From CAYSCS01 sp964429695 (lineage in GTDB: Bacteria; Acidobacteriota; Aminicenantia; Aminicenantales; Aminicenantaceae), in the NCBI GenBank assembly GCA_964429695.1, contig CAYSCS010000021.1, forward strand, positions 1 through 64,000: 64,000 bases of DNA, read 5' to 3'. The position numbers and the translations under genes were made by a program. The stretch's first letter is position 1. Every line of letters starts with the position of its first letter. Positions 46,710 through 55,988 of this stretch are shown piece by piece. Below the pieces are notes generated by a model. The model did no database searches. It worked only from the letters and a program-made list of their open reading frames with translations, and was not told the origin of the DNA.

Positions 46710-48422
46710 ATGAAGAATAAAGAGATTTCAAGAATATTCTCTCGAATTGCCGATGCGCTCGAAATTAAAGGGGAAATAGCATTCAAAGTCCTTGCTTACC
46801 GAAAAGCGGCCCGGGTCATAGAAGATCTGAGTGAAGACATCGAAACTATTTACGAACAAGGGAGGCTTCAAGAAATTTCTGGAATAGGGAGTGGAATTGC
46901 TAAAAAAATCGAGGAATACATCAAGACTGGCCAGATGACAAAATACCAAGAGGCTCTCTCCGACATTCCAGAAACCCTGCTTGAGCTATTGGAAATCCAG
47001 AATCTGGGAGCCAAGACGATTAAACTGGCATATGAAAAACTCGGAGTCAAAAATTTAGATGACCTGAAGAGGGTGATTGCCGATGGTTCTCTTTCCAAGT
47101 TGTTTGGTCTTGGTGAGAAAAAAGTTGAAAACATAAAAAAAGGCATAGAGATTTATGAACAGGCACAGGAGAGGATTCCTATCTTTGAGGCAGTAGAAAT
47201 AGTCGAAGAAATAATCACTTATCTAAAAAAGTCCAGGTTAATCGGAAGAATCTCTCCTGCAGGTTCTCTGCGCCGGATGAAAGAGACGGTAGGGGATATA
47301 GATATCCTGGCCACAGGAAAAGATAGGGGAAAAATCATTGAGCTTTTCTCTGAATATCCTGGGGTGAGCAGGGTCCTTGCCGCAGGGGAGACAAAGGGTT
47401 CAGTGATGCTCAAGACTGAAAAAGGAGAAAGACAGGTTGATTTGCGAATTGTGGACGAGTCAGAATTCGGCGCCGCGCTTCAATACTTTACGGGTTCCAA
47501 AGCACACAACATCAAGCTCAGGTCTATGGCGCGAGAGAGAGGACTGAAAATATCAGAATATGGGGTCTTCAAGGGTGAAAAAAAGATCGCAGGGTATGAT
47601 GAAGAAGAAGTCTACAAAATCCTTGGGCTTCCTCTAATCCCGCCCGAACTTAGAGAAGACCGGGGAGAAATCGAGAGAGCTCTGGAAGGCAAGCTCCCCA
47701 TTATTGTGGAGCTCAAGGAAATTAGAGGAGACCTTCATGTCCACTCCAAATATAGCGACGGAATATTAACTCTGGATGAAATTGCCAGGTGGGCCAAACA
47801 ACTCGGATATGAATATGTGGCAATTTGCGACCATTCCCAATCGGCAAAGTATGCTCATGGCCTGACTGTTGAGAGACTAAAGAATCAGATTGAAGAAATA
47901 GATAAATTCAATTCTCTTTGTGAGGACTTCAAGTTCCTCAAGGGAGTGGAAGTCGACATTCTTCATGATGGAGAGCTTGATTTCCCTAATGAGATCCTTC
48001 TGAAACTTGACATAGTCATAGCTGCCATCCATACCGGGTTTAAAAAAAATGTCACCGAGCGCATCCTCAAAGCCATGGAAAACCCTCATGTAACCATAAT
48101 TGCTCATCCCTCGGGAAGATTGATATCCAAACGCGAAGGATATGATGTCGACCTGGATAAAATTCTTGATGCGGCAAGTAGAAAAGGAAAAGCTCTAGAG
48201 CTAAATGCCTATTATGATCGGCTCGACCTCAACGAATTCTACCTCAAAAAGGCAAAAGAAAAGGGAATAAGAATAAGCATTGGCACCGACACTCATCACG
48301 CAAAAGGCTTTGAAATGATGAGGTTTGGAGTTGGAATTGCTAGAAGAGCATGGCTTGAGAGCAAAGACCTCTTAAATTCACTAAGCTATGCGAGATTGAA
48401 AAAGATTAAGAATACCCTCTGA
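46710..48422 (+). CDS. polX: family X DNA polymerase with PHP domain
   Basis: 570 residues. Order: an N-terminal helix-hairpin-helix domain (LQEISGIGSGIAKKIEEYI), the polymerase palm with SLRRMKETVGDIDIL carrying the DxD metal site, a later VDLRIVDESEFGAALQYFTG, and a C-terminal PHP domain (GDLHVHSKYSDG, ICDHSQS, HPSGRL, GTDTHHAKG) with 3'-5' exonuclease-type metal ligands. This is the bacterial PolX architecture used in gap-filling DNA repair. It follows purN with a five-base gap. Confidence 0.95.
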   Translation: MKNKEISRIFSRIADALEIKGEIAFKVLAYRKAARVIEDLSEDIETIYEQGRLQEISGIGSGIAKKIEEYIKTGQMTKYQEALSDIPETLLELLEIQNLGAKTIKLAYEKLGVKNLDDLKRVIADGSLSKLFGLGEKKVENIKKGIEIYEQAQERIPIFEAVEIVEEIITYLKKSRLIGRISPAGSLRRMKETVGDIDILATGKDRGKIIELFSEYPGVSRVLAAGETKGSVMLKTEKGERQVDLRIVDESEFGAALQYFTGSKAHNIKLRSMARERGLKISEYGVFKGEKKIAGYDEEEVYKILGLPLIPPELREDRGEIERALEGKLPIIVELKEIRGDLHVHSKYSDGILTLDEIARWAKQLGYEYVAICDHSQSAKYAHGLTVERLKNQIEEIDKFNSLCEDFKFLKGVEVDILHDGELDFPNEILLKLDIVIAAIHTGFKKNVTERILKAMENPHVTIIAHPSGRLISKREGYDVDLDKILDAASRKGKALELNAYYDRLDLNEFYLKKAKEKGIRISIGTDTHHAKGFEMMRFGVGIARRAWLESKDLLNSLSYARLKKIKNTL

Positions 48423-48445
48423 AACTCTCCCCTCACCCGCTCTTT

Positions 48446-48505
48446 TCAAAAAGGCTGGAATTTATCTTAAAGATCATAACCCTCACGCTTCAATCCCAGC
48501 CTTCT
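48446..48505. terminator. hairpin terminator between convergent polX and rtcB
   Basis: GGCTGGAATT (48453 on) and AATCCCAGCC (to about 48501) form a ten-pair stem with one G-U-type mismatch and a loop of about 30 bases. On the minus strand it is followed by TTTTT, so it best serves the rtcB transcript; on the plus strand the tail is TTCTCTTTCC, a weaker match. It probably works in both directions. Confidence 0.55.
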
Positions 48506-48513
48506 CTTTCCTC

Positions 48514-49935
48514 CTATCCCTTCATGACCCCTATGGGTACAACCTTGGCTACAAGCTTTCCTATCCCTACCTCATGTGAAACTTTAACTACCTCATCCAC
48601 ATCCTTGTAAGCTGCTGCCGCTTCTTCAGCAATGCCCTTCCAGCTCGTAGATTTGAGTTCAACTCCCTTCTTTTCCAATTCTTCCTTTATCTTTTCTCCC
48701 CTGAATCTTCTCAGGGCTTCGTGGCGAGACATGAGTCTCCCTGCTCCGTGAGCTGTTGACCCGAAGCTTATCTCCTCTGCTTTTGAAGTCCCCACGAGGA
48801 TGTAAGAGGCTGTCCCCATGCTCCCAGGAATGATTACAGGCTGACCGACCGAACGATAGATTTCGGGAATCTCGATTCTTCCCGGGCCAAAACTTCTGGT
48901 GGATCCTTTGCGGTGTACGCATACTTCTTTAACTTCTCCATTGATTTTGTGTTTCTCGAATTTGGCCACATTATGGCAGACATCGTAGATTTGAGTCATT
49001 CCTTTTGAAGTTCCCATCACCTTAACAAAAACTTCACGAACCCAGTGGGCAATCATCTGTCTGTTGGCAAAGGCAAAGTTCACCGCAGCACACATTGACT
49101 TGTAGTATTCCTGTCCAAGTTGGGAACGGATGGGGGCATTTATCAACTCTCTATCTGGCAAATCCTTGGTCCCAAACTTATTCTCCATGAGCTCGATATA
49201 ATCAGAGGCAACTTGGTGACCCAAGCCTCGGCTTCCGCAATGAATCATGATGAGAATCTGCCCCTTGGTATGAATCCCGAAAACGTGGGCCACATGCTCA
49301 TCATATATCTCTGAGACTTTCTGAATCTCAAGAAAATGGTTCCCTGCACCCAGGGTTCCAAGCTGGGGAATTCCCCTCTCAATCGCTCTCTGGGAAAGAA
49401 AGCTGGGGTCTGCATCTTTCATCCGACCATTTTCTTCTGTTCTCTTTAAATCTTCCTCTGTACCGAAATTGTTCTCCACCGCCCATTCTGCCCCCTTCAA
49501 GCATACTTCTTTGAGTACTTTCTGAGTAAGACGCGTCGTTCCTCCCTTTCCTACCCCTGCCGGGACTTCATTGAAGATTTCTGCTAGGAGTTGCTTTCTC
49601 TTCTCCTGGACATCTTTCTCCAGAAAATCTGTACGGATAAGCCTCACCCCGCAATTTATATCGTATCCAACTCCACCGGGTGAGATAATCCCCTCCTCAG
49701 GCTCAAAAGCCGCCACTCCACCGATTGGAAATCCATACCCCTGGTGGGCGTCAGGCATGACATAGGCAGTTCTCTGGATTCCCCTTAAACACGCCACGTT
49801 CCTAAGCTGCTGAAGAGTGAGGTCATGTTTAACTGTTTCTAAGAGTTTTGCAGAAGCGTAGATGATTGCAGGAACTCTCATGTTCCCCTGTTTTGGAATT
49901 TCCCAAGTCCAGTCGTTTACCTTATGTAATTCCAT
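48514..49935 (-). CDS. rtcB: RNA-splicing ligase RtcB
   Basis: 473 residues. SPGGVGYDINCGVRLIRT carries the first Mn ligands (Asp, Cys), GTLGAGNHFLEIQ and HCGSRGLGHQ further metal ligands, and the C-terminal SFGSTAHGAGRLMSR contains the His that is guanylylated in the GTP-dependent reaction. RtcB joins 2',3'-cyclic phosphate or 3'-phosphate RNA ends to 5'-OH ends. It lies 11 bases downstream of the archease gene. Confidence 0.96.
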   Translation of the reverse strand: MELHKVNDWTWEIPKQGNMRVPAIIYASAKLLETVKHDLTLQQLRNVACLRGIQRTAYVMPDAHQGYGFPIGGVAAFEPEEGIISPGGVGYDINCGVRLIRTDFLEKDVQEKRKQLLAEIFNEVPAGVGKGGTTRLTQKVLKEVCLKGAEWAVENNFGTEEDLKRTEENGRMKDADPSFLSQRAIERGIPQLGTLGAGNHFLEIQKVSEIYDEHVAHVFGIHTKGQILIMIHCGSRGLGHQVASDYIELMENKFGTKDLPDRELINAPIRSQLGQEYYKSMCAAVNFAFANRQMIAHWVREVFVKVMGTSKGMTQIYDVCHNVAKFEKHKINGEVKEVCVHRKGSTRSFGPGRIEIPEIYRSVGQPVIIPGSMGTASYILVGTSKAEEISFGSTAHGAGRLMSRHEALRRFRGEKIKEELEKKGVELKSTSWKGIAEEAAAAYKDVDEVVKVSHEVGIGKLVAKVVPIGVMKG

Positions 49936-49946
49936 CTTTAATCTCC

Positions 49947-50369
49947 TTACACATCAACCACAACTTGAATCATGAAATGGTCATTCTTTTTAATTTCCAT
50001 TTCATTATAAGTTATGGCCTTAACATTTCCGTAGATTTTGTATTTATCTGAGTATTTATCACCAGAGAATCGAGCCCTGAGGAAATATCTCTCATCTCTG
50101 CTCATTATTTCTATCTTCTCCACCTTCCCTACGAGAAACATTTGAGAATCCCATAAATATAATATCTCTTCTAAAAAATTTACAAGCAACTGCTCAAGGT
50201 CCTTCCCCCTCACTTCGAATTCCAGTTTGAGTTTGTTTTCGATAATTTTCCAATCCCACATCAAAGATACAGTAGCTAAAGCTGCGCTCGAAAAGGCCTC
50301 TTCCAGGGTCTTGCCGAATGCCTGAAATTTTGCATCTGCTGTATGCTTTAGAAATTTATATTTAGGCAT
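49947..50369 (-). CDS. archease, RtcB cofactor
   Basis: About 140 residues from ATG 50369 (GGGAGAG upstream; the frame is open to 50390). MPKYKFLKHTADAKFQAFG and the C-terminal AITYNEMEIKK are characteristic; the conserved Asp near the N terminus (HTADAKF) and in the final VDV are metal-binding positions. Archease speeds guanylylation and multiple turnover of RtcB. Its start overlaps the end of the pncB-like gene, so all three are co-translated. Confidence 0.93.
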   Translation of the reverse strand: MPKYKFLKHTADAKFQAFGKTLEEAFSSAALATVSLMWDWKIIENKLKLEFEVRGKDLEQLLVNFLEEILYLWDSQMFLVGKVEKIEIMSRDERYFLRARFSGDKYSDKYKIYGNVKAITYNEMEIKKNDHFMIQVVVDV

Positions 50370-50370
50370 C

Positions 50371-51735
50371 TCAACTCTCTCCCAGCTCATCTTTTCTAAT
50401 CCTAGTTATGATTTCTTCCTTTAGATGGTTGAGCGAGGGAGAAACACTTATGGGGTATCTCTCCTCTGAGGGCTCGATGGACTTAAATTTCTCATCCAGC
50501 AAAGAAAATTCCTCAAGAAACACCTTCTGAATCTCATCGAGAGCAGGCAGCTTAAGGGTTACCTTCCCCTTTTCCATAACTTTCAGAAGAAGAGGTTCTG
50601 CTCCTTCAAATCTATCCTCTCTTAAACCTATTACGTCATACTCAAGTTTTCCTCCTTTTGAATAGAACCTGAAGACTTGTTTTTCAGAGGGTAAAGTCAT
50701 CTTACCCGGACTAAGCTTGAGCACAGGCCGTCCGCCATAATCAACGAGCTTATAAGCCATGTCTAAATAAGGGGCATCTGCCGAGACACCCATCTTCGTT
50801 CCCACTCCAAAGGAATCTATATCTCCCCCGCCATCGAGCACAGCCTTAATCTTATATTCATCGAACCCTCCGCTGGCCAAGATTTGGGTCTCAGTAAGAC
50901 CACTTTCTCTGAGAATTTTTCTCACCTTCTGGCTCAATTCACTCATCTCTCCGCTATCGAGCCTTACTCCTTTCAGCCTCTTACCTTCTTTATTCATTTC
51001 TCTTCCTACCTCCGCAGCCTTTATGGCTCCATTAATCGTATCATATGTATCAATCAGGAGAACTGAATTTTCTGGGAAGACACGGGCGAAAGCTCTGAAA
51101 GCGTCAATTTCCCTTTGAAAACAAGTTATGAAAGAATGAGCCATGGTGCCAAAAACAGGAATCCCGTAAATCTTTCCCGCTAGAACATTGCTCGTCCCAA
51201 TGAATCCTCCAATGTAACATGCCCGGGCAACCTTTAGCCCTGCATCTATTCCCTGGGTGCGCCGCAAGGAAAAATCGATGAGTTTTCTTGGCCAGGCGGC
51301 ATGGAAACAACGAGAAGCCTTGGTGGCTATCATTACCTGAAGATTGAGGGCATTGATGATGAAAGTCTCCCCAAGTTGAGCCTCGATGAGAGGTGCCCTA
51401 ATTTCAAGCAGGGGCTCATTCGAGAAGAAGAGCCTACCCTCAGGAATAGCATAGACATCCCCTGTGAAACGGAATTTTTTAAGATAATCCAGGAATTCTT
51501 TCTTGAAGAGTCCTGTCTTCTGGAGGTATTCTAGGTCATCAGGGGTAAAACTCAGTTCCTCGAGGTAACTGAGGACATCAGCCAATCCTGCAGAAACAAA
51601 GTATCTTCGGTTAGGAGGGTATTCACGGATAAAGAGACTGAAGGAAGCCGGTTCAAACATTCCCAGCTCAAAGTAACAGGCTGCCATAGTAAGTTCATAG
51701 AGGTCAGTAAGTAGCGCAAGATTTCTGTAATTCAT
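50371..51735 (-). CDS. pncB: nicotinate phosphoribosyltransferase
   Basis: 454 residues. The N terminus ALLTDLYELTMAACYFELG, the central SLRRTQGIDAGLKVARACY (His replaced by Gln region noted in the family), GTMAHSFITCF (His phosphorylation site), LLIDTYDTINGAIKA and FGVGTKMGVSADAPYLD are the NAPRTase segments. It makes nicotinate mononucleotide from nicotinate and PRPP, salvaging NAD. It complements NadA (de novo) in the same gene block. Confidence 0.95.
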   Translation of the reverse strand: MNYRNLALLTDLYELTMAACYFELGMFEPASFSLFIREYPPNRRYFVSAGLADVLSYLEELSFTPDDLEYLQKTGLFKKEFLDYLKKFRFTGDVYAIPEGRLFFSNEPLLEIRAPLIEAQLGETFIINALNLQVMIATKASRCFHAAWPRKLIDFSLRRTQGIDAGLKVARACYIGGFIGTSNVLAGKIYGIPVFGTMAHSFITCFQREIDAFRAFARVFPENSVLLIDTYDTINGAIKAAEVGREMNKEGKRLKGVRLDSGEMSELSQKVRKILRESGLTETQILASGGFDEYKIKAVLDGGGDIDSFGVGTKMGVSADAPYLDMAYKLVDYGGRPVLKLSPGKMTLPSEKQVFRFYSKGGKLEYDVIGLREDRFEGAEPLLLKVMEKGKVTLKLPALDEIQKVFLEEFSLLDEKFKSIEPSEERYPISVSPSLNHLKEEIITRIRKDELGES

Positions 51736-51737
51736 CC

Positions 51738-52757
51738 TCAGCTCAAGCTAAAAATCCCAGCAATTTCTTTCCCACAAAAAGAACATTTTGAATCTTTAAG
51801 CCCATACTTTGAAACATAGAAGCCATGTCTCTGAATAAGGACCTTTTTGCATCGAGGACAGATAGTATCTTCTGACTCGCCCAGCACATTTCCTATGTAA
51901 ACATAGCTCAGTCCTTTTTCCTTGCCTATAGAATAGGCTCTTCGCAGAGTCTCGAGCGGAGTGGCATGTGTATCTGTATATTTATAATCAGGATGAAAGC
52001 GACTGATGTGCCAGGGAATATCTGGGTCAACCGAAGCAATGAAGCCCGCAATCTCTCCTAGCTCTGATTCATCATCATTCAAACCAGGAACAACCAGAGT
52101 AGTCACTTCAACCCAAATCTTAAGTTCCTTCATGTAGCGAATGGAATCCAGAACTGGTTCGAGGTGTCCTTTACAAATTTCTCTATAAAATTTTTCTCTA
52201 AATGCCTTAAGGTCCACATTGCAGGCATCAAGATAGGGTGAGATCAAATCGAGCGCTTCCCTTGTCATGTATCCGTTGGTGACAAATACATTTGCCAGCC
52301 CTCTTTCCTTGGCAAGTTTGGCAGTATCATACGCTAATTCAAAAAAGATTGTAGGCTCAGTGTAAGTATATGAAATACTCTTGCAGCCACTGGCCAAAGC
52401 TTCATGCACGATTTCTTGAGGAGAAAAATAAGCTTCTCTCAGATTCTCTTCCTCTCTTTTTGAGCGCTGAGAAATCTGCCAATTCTGGCAGAAAAAACAG
52501 CGAAAATTGCATCCCACAGTTGCAATAGAAAAAGAACTCGAGGCAGGAAGAAAATGGTAGAGAGGCTTTTTCTCAATCGGGTCTATATGGGCAGCGATTA
52601 CCTCTCCATAGACAAGAGTAAAGAGCTCCCCCTCTATATTCTTTCTTACCCCACAAACTCCAAACTTAGAATTCGCGATCTCACAGCGGTGGGAACAGAG
52701 GAAACAATTAACCCTTTTGTTCTCTCCCTGCTTGTAAAGCATGGCTTCTTTGAGCAT
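51738..52757 (-). CDS. amrS: AmmeMemoRadiSam system radical SAM enzyme
   Basis: 339 residues. The radical SAM cluster motif is GCNFRCFFCQNWQISQ (CxxxCxxC). Before it is a Cys-rich N-terminal segment (NCFLCSHRC...FGVCGVR); after it SYTYTEPTIFFELAYD and NVDLKAFREKFY. At the end are CPRCKK and CSFCGKE zinc-type pairs. This is the AmmeMemoRadiSam family (PflA-like) usually found with MEMO1 and AMMECR1 homologues, which are not in this window. Substrate unknown. Confidence 0.92.
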   Translation of the reverse strand: MLKEAMLYKQGENKRVNCFLCSHRCEIANSKFGVCGVRKNIEGELFTLVYGEVIAAHIDPIEKKPLYHFLPASSSFSIATVGCNFRCFFCQNWQISQRSKREEENLREAYFSPQEIVHEALASGCKSISYTYTEPTIFFELAYDTAKLAKERGLANVFVTNGYMTREALDLISPYLDACNVDLKAFREKFYREICKGHLEPVLDSIRYMKELKIWVEVTTLVVPGLNDDESELGEIAGFIASVDPDIPWHISRFHPDYKYTDTHATPLETLRRAYSIGKEKGLSYVYIGNVLGESEDTICPRCKKVLIQRHGFYVSKYGLKDSKCSFCGKEIAGIFSLS

Positions 52758-52761
52758 CTAA

Positions 52762-53160
52762 TCAACCCTCATAAATTTCGATTATATTCCCTTCCGGGTC
52801 TTTGACAAAAAAAAGAGCGCGCCCCTCAATCCTGTATTCCAGCACGGGCACTCCTTTTGACTTGAGCTTTCTACAGAACTCTTCCTTATTTCTAACCGCG
52901 AGTCCCCAGTGGTTATAACCAAATTTAGTCCCCACTTTTTTCTTCAGTTTTCTCTCCGGGGTAATGATCTCCAGAACTGCATTTTCTAACCTCAATTTAG
53001 AGATATGAATCTTACAAGGCAGCCCAAAGACAAGGGATGCTAGGTCTTGAGGGGCTTCCTTCTCCTGTTCGAGCTTGAAGCCCATTTTTTGGGTGTAAAA
53101 ACTCACGAGCGATGATTTATCCGTGGTGAGAATTCCGAGGTGATGACAGAAACTTAGCAT
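52762..53160 (-). CDS. VOC (glyoxalase/bleomycin-resistance fold) protein
   Basis: 132 residues forming two beta-alpha-beta-beta-beta modules. CHHLGILTTDKSSLVSFY begins the first, NHWGLAVRNKEEFCRKLK the second, and the end is FFVKDPEGNIIEIYEG. The metal ligands His (HHLGI), His (NHWGL) and Glu (IIEIYEG) are in place. Members include glyoxalase I, methylmalonyl-CoA epimerase and dioxygenases; which reaction applies here is unclear. It sits between nth and the radical SAM gene. Confidence 0.88.
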   Translation of the reverse strand: MLSFCHHLGILTTDKSSLVSFYTQKMGFKLEQEKEAPQDLASLVFGLPCKIHISKLRLENAVLEIITPERKLKKKVGTKFGYNHWGLAVRNKEEFCRKLKSKGVPVLEYRIEGRALFFVKDPEGNIIEIYEG

Positions 53161-53173
53161 CTTATCTCCTTAT

Positions 53174-53836
53174 TCAAACACTCTTTTTCCTCTCAGGATA
53201 AAATACATTTGCCGAAGGACAGAGGGAGCTAATCACACAAGAAAGACAAAGGGGTTTTCGTGATTGACAAACTTTCCTCCCGTGATTTACCAACATATAA
53301 TTGAAATCAAGCCAATCCTTTTTAGGAACAAGAGCCATCAAATCCTTCTCGATTCGAACAGGGTCTTTTTCTCTGCTCAACCCAAGCCTCTCGGTAAGCC
53401 TTCGTACATGGGTATCAACTGCGATTCCTTCTGCCTTCTTGAAGGCACTTGAGAGGACGATGTTGGCTGTCTTTCTTGCCACGCCCGGTAGCTTGAGAAG
53501 ATCATCCATATTGTCAGGAACCCTTCCACCAAAGCTCTCAACTATTTTTTTTGAAGCACTGATTATACTCCTTGCCTTATTCCTGTAAAATCCAGTCGAT
53601 TTGATTTCTTTCTCCAGTTCTTCCTGGCGGGCATTAGCAAAATCTTCTGCTGTGCGGTATTTTCGGAAAAGAGCAGGAGTAATCTCATTTACTCTTTCGT
53701 CAGTACATTGAGCAGAGAGAATCGTGGCCACCAGAATTTCCAAGGGCGTTTCAAATCTGAGGGCAGTCCTGCTTTGAGGATAATTCTCTCGCAGAATCTT
53801 GATAATCTCACCTATTCTTTGTGTTGCGCTTTTCAT
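53174..53836 (-). CDS. nth: endonuclease III
   Basis: 221 residues from ATG 53836 with AAAGGAG at 7 bases. The ORF extends upstream to 54058 but that part is antisense to nothing and lies inside the nrdJ coding region. LPGVARKTANIVL is the helix-hairpin-helix with the catalytic Lys position, VDTHVRRLTERLGLS carries the catalytic Asp, and C-x6-C-x2-C-x5-C near the end binds a [4Fe-4S] cluster. It removes oxidised pyrimidines in base excision repair. Confidence 0.95.
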   Translation of the reverse strand: MKSATQRIGEIIKILRENYPQSRTALRFETPLEILVATILSAQCTDERVNEITPALFRKYRTAEDFANARQEELEKEIKSTGFYRNKARSIISASKKIVESFGGRVPDNMDDLLKLPGVARKTANIVLSSAFKKAEGIAVDTHVRRLTERLGLSREKDPVRIEKDLMALVPKKDWLDFNYMLVNHGRKVCQSRKPLCLSCVISSLCPSANVFYPERKKSV

Positions 53837-53849
53837 CTTGATACTCCTT

Positions 53850-55979
53850 TCAAAAAGAGCAAAGCCCAGAAACGCATCCACCCGAGTATTCAGCCTCTGC
53901 AGTGATAAACTCCAGCTCTTCTCTTCTCTCCTCTTTCCTTCTAGAGTCAAAAGAAAGAACCTGATTTTTTTTGGTACCATATCTGTAGATTGTAATCCCC
54001 TTGCATTTCCACTCATATGCCATGAGATAGATCCTACGCACGTCTTCCACGGTTGCATCCGCAGGAAGGTTTACGGTCTTGGAAACGGAATTATCCGTAT
54101 ACTTCTGGAAAGCAGCCTGAATCTCAAGATGCTTCTCTGGAGAAACATCAAAGGAAGTGACGAATATTCTCTTCAAATCCTGAGGTATTCCCTCAATTCC
54201 CTGAATGGAACCCATTTTCCCTACCTCTGCCATGAGCTCCTCTGAATATAATTCTCTTTTTCGCAGTTCCCTCTCAAAAAGCGGGTGTGTCTCAAACATC
54301 TGCGTACCGGAAAGAACATTGCGCACAAAACTTAGAGCAAAGAGAGGTTCAATTCCATTCGAGCAACCGGCAATGATGCTTATAGTTCCTGTAGGAGCAA
54401 CCGTGTTTAAAGTGGCGTTTCTCAGTCTCAGGTTTCTTTTAGGATATATGGATTTTTCATAATTAGGAAAAACCCCTCTCTCCTGGGCTAATAAAACAGA
54501 GGCCTTTATCGACTCTCTACGGAAAAACCTCATCAGCTTGGAAGCAAGAATCACAGCCTCCTCAGAGGTATAAGGAATGCCCATCTTGATCAACATATCA
54601 GCAAACCCCATTACTCCCAGCCCTATCTTACGATTCCCCATTGTCATTTCTTTAATCTCACCAAGAGGATACTTATTGACTTCGATTACATTATCGAGGA
54701 AGCGAACTCCCCAGTGAATTCTCTCCGCCAAGCTTTCCCAATCCAGGGCACCGTTTTTAACAAATTTTGAAAGGTCGATGGAACCAAGGTTACAGCTTTC
54801 ATAAGGGAGAAGAGGAATCTCTCCACAGGGATTTGTGGCTTCAATCTTTCCCAGCCAGGGAGTGGTGTTATGACGGTTAATCTCATCTAAAAAAACTAGC
54901 CCCGGGTCCCCGGATTTCCAGGCAGAATAGACTATCAAGTCAAAGAGAGCTGCCGCCTTTATGGTTGCTGTTTTTTTCTTAGTCCTGGGGTTGATGAGCT
55001 CAATACTTTCTCCTTTTCTTAAAGCCCTCATAAACTTCTCTGTGATGCCCACAGAAAGGTTAAAATTAGAAAAGGAATATCCATCAAGCTTTGCTTCCAC
55101 AAACTCTACTATATCCGGATGATCGCACCTAAGAATTCCCATGTTTGCTCCTCGCCTTCTCCCGCCCTGAACTATGATTCCTGTGGCATGGTTGAAGATG
55201 CTCATGAAGGAGACTGGTCCCGAAGCTTCTCCCTTTGTGGTGCGCACAAGGTCCCCTTTTGGCCTCAATCTCGAGAAATCAAACCCAGTTCCTCCCCCAG
55301 TCTGATGAATAATAGCCATGTTTTTAAGGGAGGTAAAAATACTCTCCATGGAGTCCTCAACAGGAAGGACAAAACAAGCAGAGAGTTGCCCGAGCTGTGT
55401 TCCAGCATTCATGAGAGTAGGAGAGTTAGGCAAAAACTCAAGATTTCCCATCATCTCGAAAAATTTTTCTTCGACTTCCTCCCTTGATTTATGTTTCTCA
55501 AAAGCTAACTCACCCTCGCTCACCGCTCGAGCCACTCTTTCGAAGAGTTCCCTCGGTGTTTCTATGACATTCTGCGCCTCATCCTTGAGCAAATACCTCT
55601 TCTTGAGCACAAGGAGGGTATTGAGAGGGAGCTTGAGATCATCTTTTATTCCATAGATGACCTTGACCTGACGAATATCCTGCCGTTGCTTCCTGTAGAG
55701 GATGTAGCTCCGGGCTATTGAACCGAGCCCTTCTTCCATCAGCGCTTGCTCCACAAGATCCTGAACATCCTCAACGGCTGGAATCTTGCCCTTGTAAAGA
55801 GAAACAATCTTTCCCAGCACTCTCTCCTCTACGCGTTCAGCAATCTTTGAAGACCGCTCCTCATTCTTTAAAACCTCCATTGAGGCCCGAAAGACCGCTC
55901 TTCTAATCTTAGTTCGGTCAAAATCCTCAAGAGATTCATCTCTCTTACGAATCTTTTTGGGCAGACCTTTCATTTTCAC
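53850..55979 (-). CDS. nrdJ: adenosylcobalamin-dependent ribonucleotide reductase
   Basis: 709 residues. An N-terminal ATP-cone (KKIRKRDESLEDFDRTKIRR) is followed by the alpha/beta barrel: SACFVLPVEDSMESIF (first redox Cys), QTGGGTGFDFSRLRPKGD, NPCGEIPLLPYESCNLGSI (Asn, Cys, Glu of the active site) and NTVAPTGTISIIAGCS. The C-terminal GGCVSGLC is the mobile redox pair. Class II enzymes make deoxyribonucleotides with B12 and no oxygen requirement, fitting an anaerobe. The next gene, nth, starts 14 bases after its stop. Confidence 0.95.
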   Translation of the reverse strand: MKMKGLPKKIRKRDESLEDFDRTKIRRAVFRASMEVLKNEERSSKIAERVEERVLGKIVSLYKGKIPAVEDVQDLVEQALMEEGLGSIARSYILYRKQRQDIRQVKVIYGIKDDLKLPLNTLLVLKKRYLLKDEAQNVIETPRELFERVARAVSEGELAFEKHKSREEVEEKFFEMMGNLEFLPNSPTLMNAGTQLGQLSACFVLPVEDSMESIFTSLKNMAIIHQTGGGTGFDFSRLRPKGDLVRTTKGEASGPVSFMSIFNHATGIIVQGGRRRGANMGILRCDHPDIVEFVEAKLDGYSFSNFNLSVGITEKFMRALRKGESIELINPRTKKKTATIKAAALFDLIVYSAWKSGDPGLVFLDEINRHNTTPWLGKIEATNPCGEIPLLPYESCNLGSIDLSKFVKNGALDWESLAERIHWGVRFLDNVIEVNKYPLGEIKEMTMGNRKIGLGVMGFADMLIKMGIPYTSEEAVILASKLMRFFRRESIKASVLLAQERGVFPNYEKSIYPKRNLRLRNATLNTVAPTGTISIIAGCSNGIEPLFALSFVRNVLSGTQMFETHPLFERELRKRELYSEELMAEVGKMGSIQGIEGIPQDLKRIFVTSFDVSPEKHLEIQAAFQKYTDNSVSKTVNLPADATVEDVRRIYLMAYEWKCKGITIYRYGTKKNQVLSFDSRRKEERREELEFITAEAEYSGGCVSGLCSF

Positions 55980-55988
55980 TCCTTTTGC

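Noticed and set aside
53837..54058. N-terminal extension of endonuclease III
   Set aside because: The extension lies within the nrdJ coding region in another frame, while ATG 53836 has a good ribosome binding site and gives the normal family length.
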